A stretch of 64,000 nucleotides of DNA from Prevotella nigrescens (GTDB taxonomy: Bacteria; Bacteroidota; Bacteroidia; Bacteroidales; Bacteroidaceae). The stretch lies in NCBI RefSeq assembly GCF_031191185.1, contig NZ_CP133465.1, forward strand, positions 1,422,001 through 1,486,000, in the 5' to 3' direction. Shown here in pieces: positions 57,874 through 64,000 of this stretch; position 1 is the first letter of the stretch; every line of letters begins with the position of its first letter. The translations under genes were made by a program, and so were the position numbers. Under the pieces are notes generated by a model. That model had not been told where the DNA came from, searched no databases, and saw nothing but the letters and a program-made list of their open reading frames with translations.

Positions 57874-58764
57874 ATGGAACAATACTATCATGATTTTGGT
57901 ACTTGGATAAGAAATCAACTGCCTTTCCGAGTGCAAAAGATTTCAATAGACGCTGGCTTTACTTGTCCTAATCGGGACGGCAGAATAGGTATCGGTGGCT
58001 GCATTTTCTGCGATAACAAGAGCTTCAATCCGTCGTATTGCAGCCACAAAAAGAGCGTAACAGAACAGTTGGAAGACGGGAAACGCTTCTTTGCACAGAA
58101 ATATCCAGAAATGAAATACTTAGCTTATTTCCAAGCATATACAAACACATACGATACAGTAGACAAGCTAAAACAGCTTTACGAAGAAGCTTTGAAAGTG
58201 GAAGATGTTGTAGGAATTGTGATTGGAACACGTCCCGACTGTGTCAGCAGTGAATTATTGGACTATTTGGAGGAACTGAACAAGCGGACATTCCTAATCG
58301 TAGAATACGGCATTGAAAGTTGCAACGACGACACACTGCGCTACATTAACCGAGGGCACGACTTTGCCTGCACACGCAAAGCAGTAGAAGAAACTGCCAA
58401 AAGGGGCATCTATGTGGGTGGACATGTTATTATGGGACTGCCCGGCGAAGATGCTTCAGAAAGCCTGAGACAGGCTCCTATCATATCGTCGCTGCCTCTG
58501 ACGATGCTCAAAATACACCAAATGCAGATTATAAAAGGTACAAGATTAGCGAAGATATACAAAGAAAGGCCTTTCCATTTATATACCATTGAGGAATATA
58601 TCGACCTTATTACCCAATACATCGGACTGCTTAGAAGCGACTTAGTATTGGAAAGGTTTGTTACACAAAGTCCGCCCGAGATGCTGATTGCACCCAAATG
58701 GGGATTGAAGAATTATGAATTTACAAACCTATTGAATAATAGATTGAGAGAAATGAGATTATAA
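57874..58764 (+). CDS. TIGR01212-family radical SAM protein (YhcC-like)
   Basis: The 296-residue protein has the radical SAM Cys pattern spread as in the YhcC/TIGR01212 group: FTCPNRDGRIGIGGCIFCDN (residues 29-48), then SSELLDYLEEL and HVIMGLPGEDASESLR. It is expected to bind a [4Fe-4S] cluster and generate a deoxyadenosyl radical; the substrate is unknown. The TAAATTTG box sits just before the start, and no ribosome site is seen. Single gene by layout. Confidence 0.88.
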   Translation: MEQYYHDFGTWIRNQLPFRVQKISIDAGFTCPNRDGRIGIGGCIFCDNKSFNPSYCSHKKSVTEQLEDGKRFFAQKYPEMKYLAYFQAYTNTYDTVDKLKQLYEEALKVEDVVGIVIGTRPDCVSSELLDYLEELNKRTFLIVEYGIESCNDDTLRYINRGHDFACTRKAVEETAKRGIYVGGHVIMGLPGEDASESLRQAPIISSLPLTMLKIHQMQIIKGTRLAKIYKERPFHLYTIEEYIDLITQYIGLLRSDLVLERFVTQSPPEMLIAPKWGLKNYEFTNLLNNRLREMRL

Positions 58765-58983
58765 TCAGTATTATAACGAGTTACAACACAGTGCCATATT
58801 CACGTGTAAAACGTGGTATTGCGTATGAATATATAAGATGGAACTATCAATACAAGGAAATGATTTTGTAAGTACGGCATAGCATACTCAGCTTTTGTGA
58901 GCTTTATAAAGATAATTTATGAATAGCAAATCAAGTTTCTTAAAAAAGACATAGTATAATTTCTATTACTCAATAAAAAAGCG

Positions 58984-58991
58984 TAATTTTG
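58984..58991 (+). promoter_or_regulatory. -7 box for transglutaminase-like gene
   Basis: TAATTTTG followed by CCTAAA, a perfect match, 60 bases before the ATG at 59052. The 287-base gap 58765-59051 shows only AT-rich sequence besides this. Confidence 0.6.
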
Positions 58992-59051
58992 CCTAAAACA
59001 ATATTTTTCTAAATCATTTTGAGCCTATTGGGTTCTCCGAATTTTACTAAC

Positions 59052-61514
59052 ATGAGAAAGAACTTTCTATTTTTACTCGCAGCAGTTCTGTGTTGGAACA
59101 GTAGCAGCATTGCAAACAGTTTTTACAATCCTCCTAAACGGAATGTAAAAACAGCACAAACACCCGCAACTAATTATTTGAATTTCCTGTATAAGTATAT
59201 GGCTTTGCCCGACAAAACCGATTACAGCAAAGCCTTTTACGAGGAAAACGTTGCGCTGTCGTTGCGGGCACGCCGTGAAATGCCTTGGGGAAAGACTGTT
59301 CCCGAACGCGAGTTCAAGCACTTTGTGTTACCTGTTCGTGTGAACAACGAGAACTTGGACGATAGCCGGAAAGTGTTTTATGCAGAACTGAAGAACCGTG
59401 TAAAGAACCTGTCTATGCAAGATGCCATTCTCGAAGTGAACCATTGGTGCCACGAAAAAGTAACCTATCGCCCGACCGATGGGCGCACAAGCAGTCCCTT
59501 GGCTTCAGTTTGCACGGCATACGGAAGGTGTGGTGAAGAGAGCACTTTCCTTGTAGCAGCACTCAGATCAGTGGGTATTCCTGCCCGACAGGTATATACT
59601 CCACGCTGGGCACACACCGACGACAACCACGCATGGGTGGAAGCGTGGGCAGATGGCAAGTGGTTTTTCCTCGGAGCATGCGAGCCGGAGCCTATCCTAA
59701 ACTTGGGTTGGTTCAACGAAAGTGCCTCTCGTGGCATGCTCATGCACACGAAAGTGTTCGGCGATTATGATGGTCCTGAAGAGGTAATGAGCAGGACTCC
59801 GCTCTATACGGAAATAAATGTAATCAGCAATTATGCACCTACGGCAGAGGTAAAAGTGGTTGTTGTAGACGAGAAAGGCAGGCGGGTGAAAGGTGCAAAA
59901 GTGGAATTTAAGCTCTACAACTATGCCGAATTTTACTCTGTGGCACGAAAAACGACCGATGATAACGGCGTGGCTACACTCACAGCGGGTAAGGGCGACA
60001 TGATAGTCTGGGCGTCTAAAGATGGCAAGGTTGGCATCGACAAAGTTTCGTTTGGCAAGACCAAGGAGCTGCGCCTGGTGTTAAAGCGCGACGGATTGCC
60101 TCAAACAAAGACTTGGGACATAACTCCGCCACCTGTAAGCACGGTTCTACCGAATGTTACCGCTGCACAACGGGCAGAGAATACAAGGCGTTTGGCGCAC
60201 GAAGACTCTATCCGTCAGGCATACGAAGCTACGATGAAAGACAGGTCGCGAGGCAATTATGCCACCATTCAGACTTTCTTGCGCGAGGCAAAGAACAAGG
60301 AAATGGCAAAGCGTCTGTTAGATGTTATCTCGGAAAAAGACCTCCGCGACGTGCAATTGACGGTACTGAAAGACCACGAAGTTGCCAAGACCGACACTTC
60401 GGAACTTTACTGCAAGTACGTAATGAACCCCCGTGTGGAGATAGAATGGCTGTCGCCTTATCGCCATTTCTTGGCTAAAAAGATGGCAGGCATAAGGTCT
60501 CCGCAGGCTCTTATAGCCTGGTGTAAGTCGAATATTGCCATCGACGAGACACACAACCCACAGCGATTGCGCATGTTGCCCATGAGTGTCTGGCGCGAAA
60601 GGAAGACCGACAAGTTGGGCAGGGCTATCTTCTTTGTGGCTGCTGCCCGCAGTTTAGGCTTCCCGGCTCGTATCAATGAAATCAACGGAAAGCTGCAATA
60701 CAATGCCAACGGAGCTTGGATAGATGTAGAATTTGACGGTAAACAGGCGGAAAAGAGCGTGCCCAAGGGAGCGTTGTTGTTGGAATACAAGCCCACAAAG
60801 TATAACGACAACCCTAAATACTACAGTCATTTCACGTTAAGTAAAATAGAAAACGGCGTTGCACAGCTTCTTACTTATCCTGAAACAGCTACATGGAAAG
60901 ACGATTTTTCTAAAGGAACAGACCTGGAAGAGGGTACCTATATGCTTATAACAGGTACGCGCATGGCAAGCGGACAGGTGCTGGCTGAAACCTATTTGTT
61001 CACGATAAAGGCAGGCAAGGAAACACGTTTGACGTTTACTATGCGCGAAGACGACAATGCAGTACAGGTAATAGGCAGCTTCTATGCAGAAGATATTTAC
61101 CACGATAGGGCTACCAACAGCGACAAGAGCTTGCTGTCTACGGCAGGCAGAGGCTACTATATGGTAGGCATTGTTGCCCCGAACCAAGAACCAACCAACC
61201 ACACCTTGCGCGACATCAGCACCTATAAGGCACAATTCGAGAAGTGGGGACGCAAGATGATCTTCCTTTTTGAAGATGCCGACAACCTGTCCCGTTTCAA
61301 CTTTAAGGAGTTCGACAACCTGCCTTCCAATGTTGTCTGGGGCACTGATGTAGACAAGAAGATTGTGAACGAAATACGTGAACAGCTAAAGCTAAAGAGC
61401 CCGTCGCTCCCCATCTTCCTGATTTGCGACAGCTTCAATCGGGTTGTGTATGTCCAGCAAGGCTATACTATTAATATAGGTGAGCAGATTTTGAAAGTCA
61501 TCGGGAAGCTATAA
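59052..61514 (+). CDS. Secreted transglutaminase-like protein
   Basis: The 820-residue protein starts with a signal peptide (MRKNFLFLLAAVLCWNSSSIA) and has a transglutaminase-like core at about 130-230: YGRCGEESTFLVAALRS with the Cys, DNHAWVEAWADGKWFFLG with the His, and an Asp/Glu after. Later segments (about 260-360, KGAKVEFKLYNYAEFY, DDNGVATLTAGKGDMIVWA) are Ig-like, and the C-terminal part (about 480-820) includes a second weaker transglutaminase-like stretch (CKSNIAIDETHNPQ, GFPARINEINGKLQYNANGAWIDVEF) and a thioredoxin-like end (LPIFLICDSFNRVVYVQQGY). It may act as a peptidase or crosslinker on envelope proteins; this is inference. ATG 59052 chosen over an in-frame TTG at 59019. GC content is higher than in the neighbours. 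Confidence 0.8.
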   Translation: MRKNFLFLLAAVLCWNSSSIANSFYNPPKRNVKTAQTPATNYLNFLYKYMALPDKTDYSKAFYEENVALSLRARREMPWGKTVPEREFKHFVLPVRVNNENLDDSRKVFYAELKNRVKNLSMQDAILEVNHWCHEKVTYRPTDGRTSSPLASVCTAYGRCGEESTFLVAALRSVGIPARQVYTPRWAHTDDNHAWVEAWADGKWFFLGACEPEPILNLGWFNESASRGMLMHTKVFGDYDGPEEVMSRTPLYTEINVISNYAPTAEVKVVVVDEKGRRVKGAKVEFKLYNYAEFYSVARKTTDDNGVATLTAGKGDMIVWASKDGKVGIDKVSFGKTKELRLVLKRDGLPQTKTWDITPPPVSTVLPNVTAAQRAENTRRLAHEDSIRQAYEATMKDRSRGNYATIQTFLREAKNKEMAKRLLDVISEKDLRDVQLTVLKDHEVAKTDTSELYCKYVMNPRVEIEWLSPYRHFLAKKMAGIRSPQALIAWCKSNIAIDETHNPQRLRMLPMSVWRERKTDKLGRAIFFVAAARSLGFPARINEINGKLQYNANGAWIDVEFDGKQAEKSVPKGALLLEYKPTKYNDNPKYYSHFTLSKIENGVAQLLTYPETATWKDDFSKGTDLEEGTYMLITGTRMASGQVLAETYLFTIKAGKETRLTFTMREDDNAVQVIGSFYAEDIYHDRATNSDKSLLSTAGRGYYMVGIVAPNQEPTNHTLRDISTYKAQFEKWGRKMIFLFEDADNLSRFNFKEFDNLPSNVVWGTDVDKKIVNEIREQLKLKSPSLPIFLICDSFNRVVYVQQGYTINIGEQILKVIGKL

Positions 61515-61547
61515 GTTGTAGCTACACAATTAAATTGATTAAAAGAG

Positions 61548-61587
61548 AAACTCCTATCTTGTTATCCAACAGCAAGATAGGAGTTTT
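61548..61587 (+). terminator. Terminator of transglutaminase-like gene
   Basis: AAACTCCTATCTTG (61548-61561) pairs with CAAGATAGGAGTTT (61573-61586), then TAG. The A-run before the stem gives a T-run on the minus strand, so it could work in both directions. Confidence 0.75.
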
Positions 61588-61761
61588 AGTTGTATGTTTA
61601 GATAAATTTATACCCAGTCTTTATATATTTCCTGATTACTTTATGAGACCGTAAAGTAGTAATACCGATTACTTATCTTTTATGTCGAAAAAACACAATT
61701 TAGATGTAAATATTCTTTAAAAGAATAGCTATCGTCTAATCATCATGTTATCAGCACTTTA

Positions 61762-61850
61762 CAAAAGAGGTTCTTTTACGTCTTAAAAGTGCCTCTTTTA
61801 CACGGCAAAAGCGACTGTTTCGCATCGCAAAACAGCCGCTTTTGTATTGC
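61762..61850. repeat. Tandem palindrome array F, 4 units of 22 bp
   Basis: Units start at 61762, 61784, 61806 and 61828, each CAAAA or TAAAA, seven bases, and TTTTA, TTTCG or TTTTG: the same frame as array A. N7 cores are GAGGTTC, GTGCCTC, GCGACTG and CAGCCGC. A worn fifth unit CAAACCGAAAGGTTCAC follows. The array lies in the 451-base gap between convergent genes at 61515-61965; the rest of that gap holds the terminator and AT-rich sequence. Confidence 0.8.
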
Positions 61851-61965
61851 CAAACCGAAAGGTTCACTTTTTAACAAAACTATCTTTACAAAAACGAGGA
61901 GATTTTTCTGTGCTTGCTTTCAACATTTAAAAGAATCCCATTACTTCAATAACTTTTGGCTGGGG

Positions 61966-62643
61966 CTACTTTATTTGTTGAAGAATTTGTGCAACTACCT
62001 CGGTAAGCGTCTCCTTTCTGCCACTTTCTACTACGCCCGATGCCGACCCATGAATCTCGGCTGCTCCTGTTTCTGCGAGTATCTTTTTTGCATTCAGTGG
62101 GGTTACGCCACCGCCGGGCAAGATGGTCATACGTCCTTCTGTGTGTTTTATATATTCTTTCAGTGCGGGTATGCCTGTCTCGGCAGTGGGAGCTTGCCCC
62201 GATGTAAGCACACGTGTGCAGTGTAGGGCTGCAAGTTCGTCAAGTGCTTTCAATGGATTTCTGCAGACATCGAAAGCACGATGGAAAGTAAAGGGTTTTC
62301 CTTCACAGGCGTCAATCAGTCGGCGCGTGGTCGCAATGTCTATATCTCCATCTGCAGTTAATGCACCACAGACTATTGCGTCAGTATATGAAAGTATTTC
62401 TTTAATATCAGTCTCCATCACTTTTATTTCTCCTTCATTATAACAGAAATCTCCTTCACGCACTCTTATAAGTGTATGAATGGTGAGTTTTGGAAACATT
62501 TTGCGTACTGTTTTTATGAGTCCCAACGATGGTGTCAGTCCGTCGAGCGATAGGGCAGAGCATAGTTCTATGCGTTGTGCTCCGCCCTTTACGGCGTTTA
62601 TGACACTTTGCAGGCTTTCTGTGCAAACTTCTAATATCGGCAT
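61966..62643 (-). CDS. cutC: CutC family protein
   Basis: The 225-residue cytoplasmic barrel protein starts MPILEVCTESLQSVINAVKGGAQRIELC and holds LSLDGLTPSLGLI, MIRVREGDFCYNEGE-like IRVREGDFCYNEGEI, CGALTADGDID and TILPGGGVTPLNAKKI, all CutC marks. CutC was named for copper homeostasis, but its real role is disputed and the Cys set is not a firm copper site. It is 5 bases after the fucosidase gene, so both are on one transcript; whether the pairing has meaning is unknown. Confidence 0.9.
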   Translation of the reverse strand: MPILEVCTESLQSVINAVKGGAQRIELCSALSLDGLTPSLGLIKTVRKMFPKLTIHTLIRVREGDFCYNEGEIKVMETDIKEILSYTDAIVCGALTADGDIDIATTRRLIDACEGKPFTFHRAFDVCRNPLKALDELAALHCTRVLTSGQAPTAETGIPALKEYIKHTEGRMTILPGGGVTPLNAKKILAETGAAEIHGSASGVVESGRKETLTEVVAQILQQIK

Positions 62644-62648
62644 AATCG

Positions 62649-64000
62649 TTATTTTTCTATTTCTATAATATAGTCTACGACGTTCCTATGGCTTCCAATG
62701 TGGGTGGTAAGCGTTTTTGTCTTCTTGTCATAATGGAACGAAAGTGGCTGTCGGGAAGCGAAATCTATGACGCGTTTAGGCTTTACCGACAATGCACACG
62801 AAATGGTTTTAGCATCTTGTTCCAACACGTGCAGATAGGTTTTCTTGCCCTTTGATGTACTTACACCCCAGTCGGCTTCTGCAACATCGCCTGCCATGGT
62901 TTCGTAAATGGTTTCTCCATACTGCTGCATCCACTTGCCAATGCCTTGCAAACGGTCGAGTGCAAGCGCAGGAAGTTCGCCGTTTGGCTGTGGACCAATG
63001 TTGAGCAAGAGGTTGCTTCCCTTAGCTGCCGAGCGCACAAGGAGTTCTATGAGCTGGGAGGTTGATTTATAGTTAATGTCCGAAACCTTGTATCCCCACA
63101 TGCCATTCATGGTCTGGCAGGCTTCGAGGGGTAGGCGACTGATGGCCTGACCGGACAGTCCAGCCTTGTTTTCGCCGGGCAAATCGCGTTCGAACATCTG
63201 GAAATCTTCTCCATCAATCGGAGTAATGTGATGGTTATTACCTATTAGACAAGCTGGCTGAATGCTGTGAATGTAGCGATAAAACTCCTCCATGCGCCAG
63301 TCGAACGGAATGCTGTCGCTGTCGTGATCCCAATAACCGTCCAACCAAATGGCACCCACTTTGCCGTAGTTGTGGAGCAATTCGCTTACTTGTCCCTTCA
63401 TAAAGTTGAAGTAAGTGCCATAGTTTGGCTTCAGTTTTCTGCCAGTATAGAGCCCCGTCCGACCAATGGGATAGTCCTCGCGTATCCAGTCGAGAATGGA
63501 ATAATATATGTGCAGGTCTATGTTTTGTTTGTGGCAGGCATTGGCAAGCTCTTTCAGTACATCGCGTTTGAAGGGTGTTGCATCTACGATGTTGTAGTTG
63601 CTTTCCTTTGTTTTGAACATTGAGAAACTGTCGTGGTGGCGCGATGTGAAAGTAATATACTTTGCTCCGGAGGCTTTGATGGCACTTATCCATGCGTCGG
63701 CATCAAAGTATGATGGATAAAAAGCCGATGCAGCCTTGGCATATTCGTCTTTGTTTATCTTGTTGTTCAAGTACCATTCGCCTTGTGCAAAGGTGCTGTA
63801 AATGCCCCAATGCAGGAATATGCCGAAGCGGAAGCCTTCGAACCGTTTGCGCGCAGCAAGGTTTTCGGCAGTGGGAATATACTTTTGTGGCACACTTTCA
63901 GTGGTTGTTGCCCTATTGTTGCTTTCCTGTTGTTGACTGTTTGTCTGTGCAAAGATAGGTATTGCCAGTGCAATGCCTAATAACGATGTGGTAATTATTC
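62649..64000 (-). CDS. Secreted alpha-L-fucosidase, GH29, N-terminus cut by window edge
   Basis: Removes alpha-L-fucose from glycans, probably mucin-type. The frame stays open to the window end, and its first visible residues (ITTSLLGIALAIPIFAQTNS) are a signal peptide. The GTG at 63893 is therefore an internal Val codon and not the start. GH29 marks: FGIFLHWGIYSTFAQGEWY, AKYITFTSRHHDSFSMF, GAIWLDGYWDHDSD with the nucleophile Asp, and LLLNIGPQPNGELP. The visible 450 residues lack only the first few. Upstream partners may lie beyond the right edge. Confidence 0.9.
   Translation of the reverse strand, partial: IITTSLLGIALAIPIFAQTNSQQQESNNRATTTESVPQKYIPTAENLAARKRFEGFRFGIFLHWGIYSTFAQGEWYLNNKINKDEYAKAASAFYPSYFDADAWISAIKASGAKYITFTSRHHDSFSMFKTKESNYNIVDATPFKRDVLKELANACHKQNIDLHIYYSILDWIREDYPIGRTGLYTGRKLKPNYGTYFNFMKGQVSELLHNYGKVGAIWLDGYWDHDSDSIPFDWRMEEFYRYIHSIQPACLIGNNHHITPIDGEDFQMFERDLPGENKAGLSGQAISRLPLEACQTMNGMWGYKVSDINYKSTSQLIELLVRSAAKGSNLLLNIGPQPNGELPALALDRLQGIGKWMQQYGETIYETMAGDVAEADWGVSTSKGKKTYLHVLEQDAKTISCALSVKPKRVIDFASRQPLSFHYDKKTKTLTTHIGSHRNVVDYIIEIEK

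Noticed and set aside
63891..63893. GTG as the start of the fucosidase gene
   Set aside because: The frame continues upstream with a good signal peptide to the window end, so the gene is cut by the edge.
1..64000. tRNA or rRNA genes
   Set aside because: I saw no cloverleaf with a TTCRANNY arm or rRNA sequence in the gaps; a covariance search would settle it.

Overview
The window looks like chromosomal DNA of an AT-rich, Bacteroidales-type anaerobe, most likely a Prevotella or close relative. Sequence support for this: promoters of the Bacteroidetes type (-7 box TAnnTTTG, -33 box TTTG about 20 bases upstream), a serine palmitoyltransferase for sphingolipids, a PorE-like type IX secretion lipoprotein, a class III fructose-bisphosphatase, ribosomal protein bS16 with a long Ala/Lys/Glu tail, HU-family regulators and an ExbB-ExbD-ExbD set. 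Species was not determined. I see no tRNA, rRNA, CRISPR array, transposase or phage gene.

Layout. 1-2950: end of a histidine-degradation operon (hutU, cut by the left edge, and ftcD). 3290-7533: a mutarotase-like pseudoenzyme, an outer-membrane-type protein, and a pair of LuxR-type regulators, one carrying a hemerythrin domain. 7544-10684: cardiolipin synthase and KDO genes kdsD-kdsA. 10999-14459: amino-sugar kinase, then an exbB/membrane protein/exbD/exbD operon. 14898-19163: lipoprotein, lepA, a Crp/Fnr regulator and a DUF3078 protein. 19595-26122: ftsE, lysC, two glycosyltransferase-like genes and fbp. 26213-28849: two unknown secreted proteins and an HU-family gene. 29279-36691 (minus): folA, thyA, rRNA methyltransferase, PorE-like protein, topB, DUF308 protein. 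36830-42449: phosphatase, lysozyme, zinc-ribbon membrane protein, rpsP, second HU-family gene. 42496-48733 (minus): dTDP-3-amino-sugar cluster (rfbB, fdtA, acyltransferase, fdtB) plus phosphoesterase, kinase and MATE transporter. 49488-58764: nuclease, glycosylase, udk, trmN6-like, lipid kinase, spt, dipeptidyl peptidase, radical SAM. 59052-64000: transglutaminase-like protein, cutC and an alpha-L-fucosidase cut by the right edge.

The most unusual signal lies between the genes. Seven intergenic regions hold short tandem arrays of palindromes with a period of 21-24 bp, usually exactly 22, about two helical turns. Within an array the units are alike; between arrays the sequence is mostly different. 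Three of the seven sit directly upstream of an HU-family gene or of what looks like the decayed start of one, and in one case a palindrome fills the spacer between the -33 and -7 boxes of the HU gene. This suggests locus-specific, helically phased operator arrays. A second class is a pair of about 130-145 bp dispersed repeats, at least one with clear terminal inverted repeats, like a MITE. All functions are read from sequence and memory of protein families; no search was run.
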